Shown: one piece after another, positions 1 through 9,674 of the stretch | Layout of the letters: every line of letters begins with the position of its first letter | Numbering within the stretch: the stretch's first letter is position 1 | Source of the DNA: Janthinobacterium sp. J1-1 | Lineage (GTDB): Bacteria; Pseudomonadota; Gammaproteobacteria; Burkholderiales; Burkholderiaceae_D | Direction of reading: 5' to 3' | Assembly (NCBI RefSeq): GCF_030944405.1 | Contig: NZ_CP132339.1 | Coordinates: forward strand, 6,634,001 to 6,698,000 | Length of the DNA: 64,000 nucleotides | Notes under the pieces: generated by a model | Told to the model about the DNA's origin: nothing | The model's input: the letters and a program-made list of their open reading frames with translations, nothing else | Databases searched by the model: none | Made by a program: the position numbers and the translations under genes

Positions 1-660
1 GCCGCCTTCGATGAATTGCGACGGTTGATCGAGCAGGCTGCCGACGCCGCCGGCCTTGCTGTGCACCCAGTACAGCAGCACGAAGCAGATCAGGATTTTC
101 AAGGGCGCGGTATACGTTTCCAGTTTGCGGATCGCCTCCATGCCATGCAGGATGTAGTAGAACTGGATGGCCCAGAACGCCAGGAAGCACAGCAGCTGGC
201 TGCCGTTGATGCCCAGGCCCGCGATCTTCTCGCCGCCCAGTTCATGGCCCAGCAGCACGCCCATCAGGGTGTAGATCATCTGGCCGCCGAACCAGGTCTG
301 GATGCCGTACCAGCCGCAGGCGACAATCGCGCGCATCAGCGCCGGCAGGCGTGCGCCGGTGGTGCCGAACGAGGAGCGCGCCAGCACCGCGTACGGGATG
401 CCGTACTTGGTGCCGGCATGGCCGATCAGCAGCATCGGCAGCAGCACGATGGCGTTCGCCAGGAACACCGTCAGCACGGCCTGGTAGCCGGACATGCCGC
501 TGTCGATCAGGCTGGCCGACAGGGTGTAGGCGGGAATGCACATCACCATGCCGACCCACAGCGCGGCGAAGTGATACCAGCGCCAGGTACGTTGGGCGGC
601 CGTGGTGGGCGCCAGATCTTCATTCCATAGCTGCGTGTTGCCTGAATAGTCGTGGTTCAC
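1..660 (-). CDS. NCS1 family nucleobase:cation symporter, 3' end outside window
   Basis: Partial gene: the first 220 codons are present and the rest lies left of base 1. Translation begins VNHDYSGNTQLWNEDLAPT, and the 'LWNEDLAPT' stretch followed by several hydrophobic helices (for example GYQAVLTVFLANAIVLLPML) is typical of NCS1 transporters for uracil, allantoin or hydantoin (family length about 490 residues). A GTG start at 660 is chosen because GGAG lies about 8 bases upstream and no ATG fits. It follows preA on the same strand after about 126 bases, so it probably imports the pyrimidine or hydantoin that the PreAT enzyme handles. The substrate is inferred from context; uracil, thymine and hydantoins are all possible. 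Confidence 0.85.
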   Translation of the reverse strand, partial: MNHDYSGNTQLWNEDLAPTTAAQRTWRWYHFAALWVGMVMCIPAYTLSASLIDSGMSGYQAVLTVFLANAIVLLPMLLIGHAGTKYGIPYAVLARSSFGTTGARLPALMRAIVACGWYGIQTWFGGQMIYTLMGVLLGHELGGEKIAGLGINGSQLLCFLAFWAIQFYYILHGMEAIRKLETYTAPLKILICFVLLYWVHSKAGGVGSLLDQPSQFIEGG

Positions 661-752
661 AGGTAGACTCCATCGGTAGCGGGATACGGCAAAGGGGAAC
701 TGCGGCAAGGGAACTGCATCAAGCAATCGAGCTTACCGCAATCAGCAGGGAA

Positions 753-769
753 TGTTTATATATTAAACA
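753..769. promoter_or_regulatory. 17-bp AT-rich palindrome between preA and the transporter gene
   Basis: TGTTTA, five bases (tatat), then TAAACA form a perfect inverted repeat in the only AT-rich patch between preA and the transporter gene. It may be an operator or an mRNA processing stem. No regulator can be assigned from sequence alone. Confidence 0.3.
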
Positions 770-786
770 CACGCAAAAAGCATGCC

Positions 787-2067
787 CTACGCCGTTTCCA
801 ACACCGCCCGCGGGTTTCGTGGATCCTGGGTCCAGTTCATGTATGGCTTGCCCGTGGTCTGCGGCACCATCGTGATGCAGCCCTGCACCGGACAGGTGAT
901 TTCGCACAGATTGCAGCCCACGCATTCTTCCTTGATCACCTCGTAAGTGCGCGTGCCGGCCGCGTCGATCAGCTGCGCAATCGACTGGTGCGAAGTGTCT
1001 TCGCAGGCCACGTAGCACTTGCCGCATTTGATGCAGTCGTCCTGGTTGATCTGCGCGATCACCTGGTAGTTCATGTCCAGGTATTTCCAGTCGGTCGTGT
1101 TGGCCACGGCCTTGCCTGAAAAATCGCTGATGCGCTCATAGCCCTTCTCGTCCATCCAGCGCGACAGGCCGTCCTTCATCTCGTCGACGATGCGAAAACC
1201 ATGCAGCATGGCGGCGGTGCAGACCTGCACGCAACCGGCGCCCAGCGCCAGGAATTCCGCCGCGTCGCGCCAGTTGCCGATGCCGCCGATGCCGGAAATC
1301 GGCAGGCCATGCGTGAGCGGATCGCGGGCGATTTCGGCCACCATGTTCAGCGCGATCGGTTTGACGGCCGCGCCGCAATAGCCGCCGTGGGTGCTGGCGC
1401 CGCCGACAATCGGCAAGGCCACCATGCGGTCCAGGTCCAGCGAGGTGATCGAGTTGATGGTGTTGATCAGGGATACCGCGTCGGCGCCGCCCGCCTTGGC
1501 CGCGCGGGCCGGCATGCGCACGTCGGTGATATTCGGCGTGAGCTTGACGATCACCGGCAGGCGGCTGTGCTTCTTGCACCAGGCGGTGACCATCTGCACA
1601 TACTCGGGCACCTGGCCCACGGCCGCGCCCATGCCCCGTTCCGGCATGCCGTGCGGGCAGCCGAAATTGAGCTCGATGCCGTCCGCGCCGGTCGCTTCCA
1701 CCTTGGGCAGGATATCGGCCCAGTAGTGCTCTTCGCACGGCAGCATCAGCGAGACGATCATGGCGCGGTCGGGCCAGTCTTTTTTCACCTGCGTAATTTC
1801 GCGCAGGTTGATCTCCAGCGAACGGTCGGTGATCAGTTCGATATTGTTGAAGCCCACTACTTCACGGTTCTTGCCGTACAGGGCGGAATAGCGCGACGAG
1901 ACATTGACGGCGGCCGGGTCTTCACCGAGGGTTTTCCACACCACGCCGCCCCACCCCGCTTCAAACGCGCGCACCACGTTGTAGGCCTTGTCGGTCGGTG
2001 GCGCGGAGGCCAGCCAGAAAGGATTCGGCGCCTTGATGCCGCAAAATTCGATGCTGAGATCAGCCAT
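787..2067 (-). CDS. preA: NAD-dependent dihydropyrimidine dehydrogenase, subunit PreA
   Basis: Flavin- and Fe-S-containing subunit that reduces uracil or thymine to the 5,6-dihydro base, the first step of reductive pyrimidine catabolism, in the cytoplasm. The 426-residue protein has a dihydroorotate-dehydrogenase-like barrel (N-terminal FCGIKAPNPFWLASAPPT, central NFGCPHGMPERGMG with the catalytic Cys). Its C-terminus is a two-cluster ferredoxin domain with motifs CIKCGKCYVAC and CVGCNLCEITC. Length matches the family (about 411-430). The start ATG shares a base with the preT stop (TAATG), so the two subunits are probably translationally coupled. A terminal aminotransferase and semialdehyde dehydrogenase in the same operon support a degradative role. 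Confidence 0.95.
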   Translation of the reverse strand: MADLSIEFCGIKAPNPFWLASAPPTDKAYNVVRAFEAGWGGVVWKTLGEDPAAVNVSSRYSALYGKNREVVGFNNIELITDRSLEINLREITQVKKDWPDRAMIVSLMLPCEEHYWADILPKVEATGADGIELNFGCPHGMPERGMGAAVGQVPEYVQMVTAWCKKHSRLPVIVKLTPNITDVRMPARAAKAGGADAVSLINTINSITSLDLDRMVALPIVGGASTHGGYCGAAVKPIALNMVAEIARDPLTHGLPISGIGGIGNWRDAAEFLALGAGCVQVCTAAMLHGFRIVDEMKDGLSRWMDEKGYERISDFSGKAVANTTDWKYLDMNYQVIAQINQDDCIKCGKCYVACEDTSHQSIAQLIDAAGTRTYEVIKEECVGCNLCEITCPVQGCITMVPQTTGKPYMNWTQDPRNPRAVLETA

Positions 2068-3434
2068 TATGCAGCCTCCACTTTATTCAAGATATCGGAA
2101 TGGATGGCCAGTGCGGCCAGCTTGCCATGCTGCACGGCTTGCACCGTCAGGTCCTGCCCCGGCGCCACGCAGTCGCCGCCCGCATAGATGCCGGGCAGCA
2201 CGGTGCGAAAACCCGCGTCAACAAAGATCTTGTCGCCTTCGCGGCGCAAGAGCGCCGCCATCGGATCGACCAGCACCTGCGTGTCGAAACTCTGGCCGAT
2301 GGCCTTGAAGATGGCGTCGGCCGCCACGTCCAAGGTTTCGCCGGTGCCGGTCAAACGCGTGCCGTCCAGCGCTGTCTTTTCAAAGCGCATGCCGGCCACC
2401 TTGCCTTCTGCGTCCAGCAGCACCTGCTGCGGCTGGGCCCAGGTCAGCATGCGCACCTGGTTGGCCTTGGCGATCTCCTGCTCATGGTGGGTGGCCGTCA
2501 TGGCGTCGAAGCCGCGGCGGTACACCAGCGTGACTTCCTCGGCGCCCAGGCGCTGGACCTGCACCGCCATGTCAATCGCCGTATTGCCGGCGCCGATGAC
2601 GATGGCGCGCTTCGGCACGGGCAGCGCGGCCAGGTCGTCGGCCTGGCGCAGCGCGCTGATATAGTCGACCGCCGCCAAGAGGCCCGGCGCCTCTTCGCCC
2701 GTCAGCCCCAGCTTGCGGCTGGCACCCAGGCCCAGGCCCAGGAACACGGCGTCGTACTGCGCATGCAGCTCGCGCAGCTGCAGGTTGTCGCCCAGCACCT
2801 GGCACCATCGAATGGTGATGCCGCCAATACCGAGCAGGAATTCGACTTCCTTCTGCGCGAAGTTATCCGTCAGCTTGTATTTGGCGATGCCGTATTCATT
2901 CAGCCCGCCCGCCTTGCTTTCCTTTTCAAAGATCACCACGTCATGGCCCAGCATGGCCAGGCGGTGCGCGCAGGAAAGGCCGGCCGGCCCGGCGCCGACG
3001 ACGGCGATGGTCTTGCCGGTGGCGGCCGCCCGCTTGAACGGATGACTGGCAAACCGCATGTGGTCGACCGCATAGCGCTGCAGCAGGCCGATTTTCACGG
3101 GCTGGCCTTCGGCGTCGTGGTTGCGCACGCAGACGTCCTCGCACAAGATCTCGGTCGGGCAGACGCGGGCGCAGCTGCCGCCCAGGATATTGCTTTTCAA
3201 AATACCGGCCGCAGCGCCATTGATATTCTTGTCGTGGATATTGCGGATAAAGCTGGCCACATCGATTTCGGAAGGGCAGATGCGGCTGCAGGGCGCATCG
3301 TAGCAATACAGGCAGCGCGCGCTTTCGATGGCCGCCTGGCGCGCCGTCAAGGGCGGCGCCAGGTCCGTAAAGTGGCCGGACAGTTCGGCACTGGGCAAGG
3401 CCGCATGCGGCAAATAATTCAGGGATTCGATCAT
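2067..3434 (-). CDS. preT: NAD-dependent dihydropyrimidine dehydrogenase, subunit PreT
   Basis: Electron-transfer subunit that takes electrons from NAD(P)H and passes them to PreA. About 455 residues, with the glutamate-synthase small-chain fold. An N-terminal cysteine-rich Fe-S segment (ARCLYCYDAPCSRICPSEID, then GGSCARVCPTEILCEDVC) is followed by an FAD-binding GAGPAGLSCAHRLA motif and an NAD(P)-binding GAGNTAIDMAVQ motif. It ends with AGGDCVAPGQDLTVQAVQHG, typical of the family. GTG at 3437 directly precedes ATG at 3434 and either could be used; AGAGGAA lies just upstream. The 41-base gap to mmsA shows no terminator, which fits one operon. Confidence 0.93.
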   Translation of the reverse strand: MIESLNYLPHAALPSAELSGHFTDLAPPLTARQAAIESARCLYCYDAPCSRICPSEIDVASFIRNIHDKNINGAAAGILKSNILGGSCARVCPTEILCEDVCVRNHDAEGQPVKIGLLQRYAVDHMRFASHPFKRAAATGKTIAVVGAGPAGLSCAHRLAMLGHDVVIFEKESKAGGLNEYGIAKYKLTDNFAQKEVEFLLGIGGITIRWCQVLGDNLQLRELHAQYDAVFLGLGLGASRKLGLTGEEAPGLLAAVDYISALRQADDLAALPVPKRAIVIGAGNTAIDMAVQVQRLGAEEVTLVYRRGFDAMTATHHEQEIAKANQVRMLTWAQPQQVLLDAEGKVAGMRFEKTALDGTRLTGTGETLDVAADAIFKAIGQSFDTQVLVDPMAALLRREGDKIFVDAGFRTVLPGIYAGGDCVAPGQDLTVQAVQHGKLAALAIHSDILNKVEAA

Positions 3435-3478
3435 CACGCTTTCCTCTTGTTAGCTACGGTAAATGGTGGGTGACGCCC

Positions 3479-4981
3479 TTACTTCATCTGGGGAAAAGCA
3501 AATTCCACACCAGCACTTGCCGTGTTCGGCCAGCGCTGCATCACGGCCTTGTGGCGCGTGTAGAAGCGCACGCCTTCCGGGCCATACGCATGGTGGTCGC
3601 CGAACATGCTGCGCTTCCAGCCGCCGAAACTGTTGAAGGCCATCGGCACCGGCAGCGGCACGTTGACGCCGACCATGCCGACCTGGATCTGGCGCACGAA
3701 TTCGCGCGCCACGCCGCCGTCGCGCGTATAGATCGCCACGCCATTGCCATACTCGTTGGCGTTGATGAGGTCCACCGCATGCACCACGTCGGGCGCGCGC
3801 AGCACGCACAGCACCGGGCCGAAAATCTCTTCCTTGTAGATGCTCATGTCGGGCGTGACGTGGTCGAACAAGGTGCCGCCAACGAAGAAGCCGTTCTCGC
3901 GCCCCGCCACCACATGGTTGCGGCCATCGACCACCAGAGTCGCGCCCTGCTCCACGCCTTCGCCTATCAGTTTTTCGATGCGCTGCTTGGCGGCACTCGA
4001 CACGACCGGGCCCATTTCCGCACCATGCTCCATGCCGTCGCGCACTTTCAGTGCGGCCGTGCGCGTTGCCAGTGCAGTGACCAGTTTGTCGCCCGCGTCG
4101 CCGACCGCCACCACCACGGAAATGGCCATGCAGCGCTCGCCGGCCGAACCGTAGGCCGCGCCGATCAGCGCGTCGACCGTCATGTCCATGTCGGCATCGG
4201 GCATCACCACCATATGGTTTTTCGCGCCGCCCAGGGCCTGCACGCGCTTGCCGCTGGCGCTGCCGCGCGCATAGATATATTCGGCAATCGGCGTCGATCC
4301 CACAAAGCTGATCGCCTGCACCACCGGGTGGTCAAGCAAGGCGTCCACCGTCACTTTATCGCCCTGCACCACGTTGAAAACGCCATCGGGCAAGCCCGCT
4401 TCTTTCAGCAGCCTGGCATGCAGCAAGGACGCCGACGGATCGCGCTCGGACGGTTTCAATACAAAGGTATTGCCGCAGGCGATGGCGACCGGGAACATCC
4501 ACATCGGCACCATCACGGGGAAGTTGAATGGCGTGATGCCGGCCACCACGCCCAGCGCCTGGCGCATTGACCAGGCGTCGATACCGCGCGAAATCTGGTC
4601 CGTGAATTCGCCTTTCAACAGTTGTGGAATACCGACGGCAAATTCCACCATCTCGATGCCGCGCGCCACTTCGCCCTGGGCGTCGGCAAAGGTCTTGCCG
4701 TGTTCACGCGTCAGCATGGCGGCAAATTCATCGGTGTGCTGCTGGCACAACTGCAGGTAGCGAAACAGCACCCTGGCACGCGTCAGCGGCGGCGTGGCGG
4801 ACCACGACGGAAAGGCGGCGGCGGCGGCCTGCACGGCCGTGTCGACATCTTCCGCAGTGCCCAGCGCCACGCGGGCCACCGGCTCGCCCAGGGCGGGGTT
4901 GTAGACGTCGCCGTAACTGCCACTTTTTGTGTCGACCTTGGCGCCGTTGATGTAATGGGTGATGGTGTCGAGATCGTTCAT
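3479..4981 (-). CDS. mmsA: CoA-acylating (methyl)malonate-semialdehyde dehydrogenase
   Basis: NAD- and CoA-dependent oxidation of malonate semialdehyde (from beta-alanine) or methylmalonate semialdehyde (from thymine or valine) to acetyl- or propionyl-CoA. 500 residues, beginning [17 protein letters not shown]. The aldehyde dehydrogenase fold is clear: [30 protein letters not shown], and the active-site Cys in [24 protein letters not shown] and the C-terminal [20 protein letters not shown] are MmsA hallmarks. The start at 4981 follows TAAGGAGCATC, where the Shine-Dalgarno overlaps the upstream aminotransferase stop. A longer upstream reading exists in this frame but covers the aminotransferase gene. 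Its role downstream of the pyrimidine pathway is inferred from the operon. Confidence 0.93.
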   Translation of the reverse strand: MNDLDTITHYINGAKVDTKSGSYGDVYNPALGEPVARVALGTAEDVDTAVQAAAAAFPSWSATPPLTRARVLFRYLQLCQQHTDEFAAMLTREHGKTFADAQGEVARGIEMVEFAVGIPQLLKGEFTDQISRGIDAWSMRQALGVVAGITPFNFPVMVPMWMFPVAIACGNTFVLKPSERDPSASLLHARLLKEAGLPDGVFNVVQGDKVTVDALLDHPVVQAISFVGSTPIAEYIYARGSASGKRVQALGGAKNHMVVMPDADMDMTVDALIGAAYGSAGERCMAISVVVAVGDAGDKLVTALATRTAALKVRDGMEHGAEMGPVVSSAAKQRIEKLIGEGVEQGATLVVDGRNHVVAGRENGFFVGGTLFDHVTPDMSIYKEEIFGPVLCVLRAPDVVHAVDLINANEYGNGVAIYTRDGGVAREFVRQIQVGMVGVNVPLPVPMAFNSFGGWKRSMFGDHHAYGPEGVRFYTRHKAVMQRWPNTASAGVEFAFPQMK

Positions 4982-4989
4982 GATGCTCC

Positions 4990-6318
4990 TTAGTCGAGAT
5001 TTTTCAACACGGTGGCCAGCTTGCCGAACAGCTCGTCGATATGCTGTTTTTCCAGCACCAGCGGTGGCGACAGCGCGATGATGTCGCCGGTGGTGCGTAT
5101 CAGCACGCCGTCGGCAAAGGCCTGCTTGAAGGCGGCAAAGGCGCGCGTGCCGGGCTTGCCGGCGATGGGATCGAGCTCGATGCCGGCGATCAGGCCGATG
5201 CTGCGCAGGTCGATCACATGCGGCAGCCCTTTCAATGAGTGGACCGCATCCTGCCAGTAGGCCTGCATGCTTTTCGCGTGGCCCAGGATGTCCTGTTCCT
5301 CGAACACCTGCAGGGTCGCCAGCGAGGCGGCGCAGGCCAGCGGGTGGCCGGAATAGGTGTAGCCATGGAACAGCTCGATGCCGGGCGGCGCGTCCATGTA
5401 GGCGTCGTGGATATATTGTTTGCTGAACACGGCGCCCATCGGCACCATGCCGTTGGTGAGACCCTTGGCGGTGGTCATCAGGTCCGGCTCGACCTCGAAA
5501 TAATCGGCCGCGAACGGCGTCGTCATGCGCCCAAAGCCGGTGATCACTTCGTCGAAGATCAGCAGGATGCCGTGCTTGGTGCACAGTTCGCGCAGGCGCT
5601 TCAAGTAACCCTTGGGCGGAATCAGCACGCCGGTGGAGCCGGCCACCGGTTCGACGATGACGGCGGCAATCGTCGAGGCGTCATGCAGGGCGACGATGCG
5701 TTCCAGTTCGTCGGCCAAGTGGGTGCCGTATTCGGGTTCGCCCACCGTGTAGGCGTTCTTTTCCAGGTTGTGGGTGTGCGGCAAATGGTCCACGCCGGCC
5801 AGCATGGGGCCGAAGGTCTTGCGGTTGCCGGCGATGCCGCCGACGGAAATGCCGCCAAAGCCAACACCGTGATAACCGCGCTCGCGGCCGATCAAACGCG
5901 TGCGCCCGCCCTCGCCGCGCGCCTTGTGGTAGGCCAGCGCGATTTTCAGGGCCGTGTCGACGGCTTCGGAACCGGAATTGGTATAGAACACGTGGCCGAA
6001 TTTATGGCCCGTGTAGTCCATCAGTTTTTCCGCCAGCTCGAAGGCGGCCGGATGGCCCATCTGGAAGGTGGGCGCGAAGTCGAGCTGGCCCACCATGTCG
6101 CGGATGGCGCCGACGATCTTCGGCTGCGCATGGCCGCAAGGCACGCACCACAGGCCGGCCGTGCCGTCGAGGATGCTGTTGCCGTCGACGTCCTTGTAGT
6201 ACATGCCTTCGGCCGACACCAGCAGGCGCGGATTGGCCTTGAAGTCGCGGTTATTGGTAAACGGCATCCAGAATGCCGACATCGATTCCGGCCTTGCCGT
6301 GTGGCTCAATTCGCTCAT
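4990..6318 (-). CDS. Omega-amino acid--pyruvate aminotransferase (class III)
   Basis: PLP enzyme expected to move the amino group of beta-alanine or 3-aminoisobutyrate to pyruvate, giving the semialdehyde used by MmsA. 442 residues. Class III features are visible: [20 protein letters not shown] at the N-terminus, [31 protein letters not shown], the PLP-binding [13 protein letters not shown], and the Lys in [19 protein letters not shown]. The start at 6318 (MSELSHT) has GGGAGAG five or six bases upstream; a longer reading extends across the promoter region and is rejected. It is the first gene of the leftward operon, divergent from a MocR regulator. Confidence 0.93.
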   Translation of the reverse strand: MSELSHTARPESMSAFWMPFTNNRDFKANPRLLVSAEGMYYKDVDGNSILDGTAGLWCVPCGHAQPKIVGAIRDMVGQLDFAPTFQMGHPAAFELAEKLMDYTGHKFGHVFYTNSGSEAVDTALKIALAYHKARGEGGRTRLIGRERGYHGVGFGGISVGGIAGNRKTFGPMLAGVDHLPHTHNLEKNAYTVGEPEYGTHLADELERIVALHDASTIAAVIVEPVAGSTGVLIPPKGYLKRLRELCTKHGILLIFDEVITGFGRMTTPFAADYFEVEPDLMTTAKGLTNGMVPMGAVFSKQYIHDAYMDAPPGIELFHGYTYSGHPLACAASLATLQVFEEQDILGHAKSMQAYWQDAVHSLKGLPHVIDLRSIGLIAGIELDPIAGKPGTRAFAAFKQAFADGVLIRTTGDIIALSPPLVLEKQHIDELFGKLATVLKNLD

Positions 6319-6379
6319 GAAACTCTCCCAGGAATGCTGACATGCCGCCAAACATTGTTTTTGACGGTGCGTAAAATAA

Positions 6380-6395
6380 TTTACCAGTTGGCAAA
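6380..6395. promoter_or_regulatory. RutR-box-like operator in the divergent promoter region
   Basis: TTTACCA-GT-TGGCAAA is an inverted repeat that matches 11 of 14 defined positions of the E. coli RutR consensus TTGACCA-NN-TGGTCAA (recalled from the literature). It lies 62 bases upstream of the aminotransferase start, with a RutR-like TetR gene 1.6 kb away. A second partial palindrome, GTAAA-ATAA-TTTAC, overlaps it at 6371-6384. Binding is inferred, not shown. Confidence 0.55.
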
Positions 6396-6517
6396 AAGCT
6401 GATGTAATAATAGGCAGGCCAGCGTCGATAAGCACAGATACACAAACAGCAAAAAACCCCAACCGTACAGGTCATAAAACCACTACAGTTTTTGTGCAGG
6501 CAGCATAAGGAGCCACC

Positions 6518-7993
6518 TTGAAGCACAACGAAGAGGCGGAGCAAGTGCCGGAAGCCGCAATGGAAACAGGGAGCGGCTGGCCGGTGCTGGAAATCGGCCG
6601 CCACAAGAAAGGCGGGCTGGTCGAGCAGATCGTGATCGCCATCAGCGTGATGGTGGGCAGCCGCGCCTTGCGCATCGGCACCCGCATGCCGTCGGTGCGC
6701 CAGTTTGCCAAATGCAATGGCGTCTCGACCTTCACCGTGGTCGAGTCGTATGACCGGCTGGTCAACCTGGGCCTGCTGTCCTCGCGGCGCGGCTCCGGCT
6801 ATTTCGTGGCGCGCCACGACGTGGCGGGATCGCCACACACTGCCGCCCACGCCAGCGCCAGTCCGAGCGCCATCGACGCCCTCACGCCGGATCTGTATTC
6901 GGGCGTCTCCGAAGCGCTGCCGGTGGGCGCCGGCTGGCTGCCGCCGGAAATGTATGGCGAGGCCACCATCCTCGACGCCGTGCGCCAGGCCATGCGCATT
7001 CCGGCCAGCCGGCTGCGCGGCTACGGCCATCCGCTGGGCTTTGCCTCGCTGCGCCAGCACCTGGCCAGCACTTTGTCGGAAGAACTGTTCCAGGTCGAAC
7101 CGGACCAGGTATTGCTGACGCACGGCGCCACCCACGGCTTTGACCTGATCCTGCGCAGCCTGACCAAGCCGGGCGACACGGTGCTGGTGGAAGACCCCGG
7201 CTACAGCAATCTGCAGTCGCTGATACGCCACCACGGCTGCATTCCGGTCGGCATCCCGCGCGGCGAAGCGGGCCTCGATCTCGATGTACTGGCGGAAGTG
7301 GCCGCACGCACGCAGCCGAAGATCATGTTCGTCAACACCGTGCTGCAGAACCCGCTCGGCACCTCGCTCAGCCAGGCGCAAGCGCACCGGCTGCTGGCGC
7401 TGGCCGAGCAGTTCGATTTCTGGCTGGTGGAAGACGATATCTACCGCGAACTGGCCGCGCGCGGCGAGGCGTCGCTGGCGGCGATGGACGGCTTGCGCCG
7501 CGTGATCCGCGTCGGCAGCTTTTCCAAGACCCTGTCGCCGGTGCTGCGCGTGGGCTCGATCTGCGCCTCGCCGTCGCTGGTGGCCGAACTGGTGCGCGTA
7601 AAAATGCTGGCCGGGCTGACCACCTCGGAAATCAATGAGCGCGCGGTGCTGCACGCGGTCTCGGCGCGGCCCTACAAGCGCATGATCGAGCGGCTGGTGG
7701 CGCAGCTCGACGCGGGGCGCGAGCGCAGCATCGACTGCCTGGCGCAGGCCGGCATGGCGCCTGTGGCGCGTCCGCGCGGCGGCATGTTCGTCAGCGCCGG
7801 CTGGCCCGACATTCAAACGCCGCAGTGGAACGGCAAGCTGGTGGCCGACCTGGCCCTGAAGGCGGGCATTTTGCTGTCGCCGAATGAATTTTTCATGCTG
7901 CGTGCACCCGAAACCGTGTGGTTCCGCTTCAACGTCGCCTACACCGATAGCCCAGTGCTGCAGGCATTCCTGCAATCGATACGCCCACGCTAA
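6518..7993 (+). CDS. MocR-family transcriptional regulator (GntR HTH plus aminotransferase-like domain)
   Basis: 491 residues. An N-terminal GntR winged helix (about residues 20-95; GTRMPSVRQFAKCNGVSTFT, then SRRGSGYFVA) is joined to a fold-type I aminotransferase domain that keeps the PLP lysine in GSFSKTLSP (K337). Such regulators sense PLP or an amino compound and usually control divergent genes, here the pyrimidine operon starting 200 bases away. The start is TTG at 6518, preceded by AAGGAG with five bases of spacing; the first ATG in frame is 42 bases later and has no comparable site. It is followed closely by the TetR gene, so the two are probably co-transcribed. The effector is unknown; beta-alanine or aminoisobutyrate would fit the neighbourhood. 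Confidence 0.88.
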   Translation: MKHNEEAEQVPEAAMETGSGWPVLEIGRHKKGGLVEQIVIAISVMVGSRALRIGTRMPSVRQFAKCNGVSTFTVVESYDRLVNLGLLSSRRGSGYFVARHDVAGSPHTAAHASASPSAIDALTPDLYSGVSEALPVGAGWLPPEMYGEATILDAVRQAMRIPASRLRGYGHPLGFASLRQHLASTLSEELFQVEPDQVLLTHGATHGFDLILRSLTKPGDTVLVEDPGYSNLQSLIRHHGCIPVGIPRGEAGLDLDVLAEVAARTQPKIMFVNTVLQNPLGTSLSQAQAHRLLALAEQFDFWLVEDDIYRELAARGEASLAAMDGLRRVIRVGSFSKTLSPVLRVGSICASPSLVAELVRVKMLAGLTTSEINERAVLHAVSARPYKRMIERLVAQLDAGRERSIDCLAQAGMAPVARPRGGMFVSAGWPDIQTPQWNGKLVADLALKAGILLSPNEFFMLRAPETVWFRFNVAYTDSPVLQAFLQSIRPR

Positions 7994-8003
7994 AGACCCT
8001 ACC

Positions 8004-8693
8004 ATGGCCAGCGACAAATCCCCTGCCCCGCAGCTGAAAAGCGCCAGCGGCCGGCGCATGCAAAACCGCGACCGCCTGGAAAGCGACATCCTGCGCCAGG
8101 CCGTGCGCGTGTTCGCCGAAAGCGGCTACGAAGGCGCGGCTATCGCCACCATCGCCGAACGGGCCGGGCTGTCGAAGCAGAACCTGATGTATTACTTTCC
8201 CACCAAGCAGCAGCTGTACCAGCGCGTGCTCGACGATGTGCTCGACGACTGGCTGGCGCGCATGGACCTGCTGGCCAACCCGGAGGACGAACCGCGCGAC
8301 GTGCTGCGCGCCTATATCAGTGCCAAGCTGCGCTTTTCACGCGAACAGCCGTGGGCCTCGCGCGTGTATGCGCTCGAAGTGATCAATGGCGCGCCGCTGT
8401 ACGGCGAACAGATACGCGAACGGGTGGTGCCGCTGCTGCGCAAGGACATCGCCGTGTTCGAGCAATGGATAACGGCCGGCAAGATCGCGCCCGTCAATGC
8501 CACCCACCTGATGTTTGCCATCTGGGCCATGACGCAGTCGTATGCGGATTTTTCGGCGCAGATGGCGCTGGTGCTGGAACGCAAGCAGCTGCTGCGCCAG
8601 GACTTCGACGACGCCGAACAGCTGATCACGCGGATGGTGCTGGCGGCCGTGGCCGTGCCGGTAAACTCGACCGGCGAAAAAAAACCGCCGTGA
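8004..8693 (+). CDS. TetR-family regulator, RutR-like
   Basis: 229 residues. The N-terminal TetR helix-turn-helix (residues about 25-70) reads FAESGYEGAAIATIAERAGL and ends SKQNLMYYFPTKQQLY. The C-terminal ligand domain (SREQPWASRVYALEVINGAP, then FAIWAMTQSYADF) resembles RutR, the uracil/thymine-sensing repressor of pyrimidine use. The gene starts ten bases after the MocR stop at ATG 8004 (MASDKSP); an upstream in-frame start would overlap MocR and is rejected. Presence of a RutR-type box upstream of the pyrimidine operon supports the assignment. Orthology to E. coli RutR is likely but not proven. Confidence 0.75.
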   Translation: MASDKSPAPQLKSASGRRMQNRDRLESDILRQAVRVFAESGYEGAAIATIAERAGLSKQNLMYYFPTKQQLYQRVLDDVLDDWLARMDLLANPEDEPRDVLRAYISAKLRFSREQPWASRVYALEVINGAPLYGEQIRERVVPLLRKDIAVFEQWITAGKIAPVNATHLMFAIWAMTQSYADFSAQMALVLERKQLLRQDFDDAEQLITRMVLAAVAVPVNSTGEKKPP

Positions 8694-8703
8694 CCGGCGG
8701 TTT
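8677..8703 (-). terminator. Intrinsic terminator between convergent genes
   Basis: AAACCGCCG, a four-base loop and CGGCGGTTT form a perfect 9-bp stem. On the minus strand it is followed by an unbroken T run, so it mainly ends the PEP-CTERM gene. The stem also contains the stop codon of the TetR gene and may act weakly in both directions. Confidence 0.85.
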
Positions 8704-8723
8704 GTGAAACAGGCGGCGCAGGC

Positions 8724-9674
8724 TTACGCCGCGGCCTTGTGCTTGCGGCGGCGCACGGCGAAACCGACCAGGCCCAGGCCGGCCAGCAGCATGGCGTAGG
8801 TGCCTGGTTCCGGTACCGGCGAGACGGCGGCCGCGAAACCGGTCACGTCAGTCGCCTGGAAGGCGGTGCCAGCGTCAGCGTGCAGGGTGGTGCTCGACGC
8901 CCAGTTGCCGACCACGGCGCTGCCGTGGATATCGCCGCCGCTGCTGGTAACAGTTGCCAGAGGCGCCAGGACGGTACCATACAGTGCTACACTGCTGAAA
9001 TCCAGCGTGGTTGCTTCATAGAAGTTGTATAGCACATTGTAGTTGCCGAAACTGCCACCGCCCTGCATCTTGACATTGGTGCCGCTAACATTCAGGATCA
9101 GCGTTTCTTTCGCGCTCAGATTGGCGAAATTGAAGTAGTTCACCGCAGCCAGATCGGTCGACTTGATATCGAATACCTGCACGTTACCGCTGCCGCCGGT
9201 CAGCGTCATGCCGCCGTACTGCACCGTCGTGGCACCCGTCTTTGCAACTGCAGCCAGCGCCGTCGAGGTGCTTTTCATCGTCGTCGACAAGTCGGCGAAC
9301 GAGACCGGCGAAGTGCTCGATTTGGTGGCGGTATCCAAGCCGGTATTGCTCGTGATATTCGTGGTGCCGCCAGCATAATAGCTGCCGTTCTGGATCGAGC
9401 CGGAGTTGTAACTGAGGTTGCCACCGACCACCAGCGCGTATCCCGAGCTACCGAATGCATCCTTATTGTTTTTATTTACCGTGTAACTGGCAGCGTTCAT
9501 ATCCTTGCCGACCAGTAACGAGCCTTGAACCTCGGCGCCGGTCGGATTGAAGTTACCAAGCGAATACAGGTTGGCGCCACCGATATTGATCTCGACAACA
9601 CCCGCCCGGGCCGCGCCTGCTGCCAAGGCGGTGGACAGGATCAACAGCGCAGGCAATTTCGACAAGGTTTTCAT
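8724..9674 (-). CDS. Choice-of-anchor-A family PEP-CTERM surface protein
   Basis: 316 residues. An N-terminal signal peptide (MKTLSKLPALLILSTALAAG, cleavage near ARA-GVVE) precedes an extracellular beta-rich body with repeats of GG-N-L-Y/S-type turns (LYSLGNFNPTGAEVQGSLLV, ALVVGGNLSYNSGSIQNGSY) typical of choice-of-anchor A domains. The C-terminus is a textbook PEP-CTERM signal: VPEPGTYAMLLAGLGLVGFA followed by VRRRKHK. Proteins of this class are processed by exosortase/EpsH and linked to exopolysaccharide and biofilm matrix; the exosortase must be elsewhere in the genome. It is a single gene, with its own AT-rich promoter at 9675-9790 and a terminator at 8677. Confidence 0.9.
   Translation of the reverse strand: MKTLSKLPALLILSTALAAGAARAGVVEINIGGANLYSLGNFNPTGAEVQGSLLVGKDMNAASYTVNKNNKDAFGSSGYALVVGGNLSYNSGSIQNGSYYAGGTTNITSNTGLDTATKSSTSPVSFADLSTTMKSTSTALAAVAKTGATTVQYGGMTLTGGSGNVQVFDIKSTDLAAVNYFNFANLSAKETLILNVSGTNVKMQGGGSFGNYNVLYNFYEATTLDFSSVALYGTVLAPLATVTSSGGDIHGSAVVGNWASSTTLHADAGTAFQATDVTGFAAAVSPVPEPGTYAMLLAGLGLVGFAVRRRKHKAAA

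Noticed and set aside
3479..5584. 701-codon reading covering mmsA and part of the aminotransferase
   Set aside because: The first 200 codons are the wrong frame of the aminotransferase gene; MmsA starts at 4981 with a good ribosome site.
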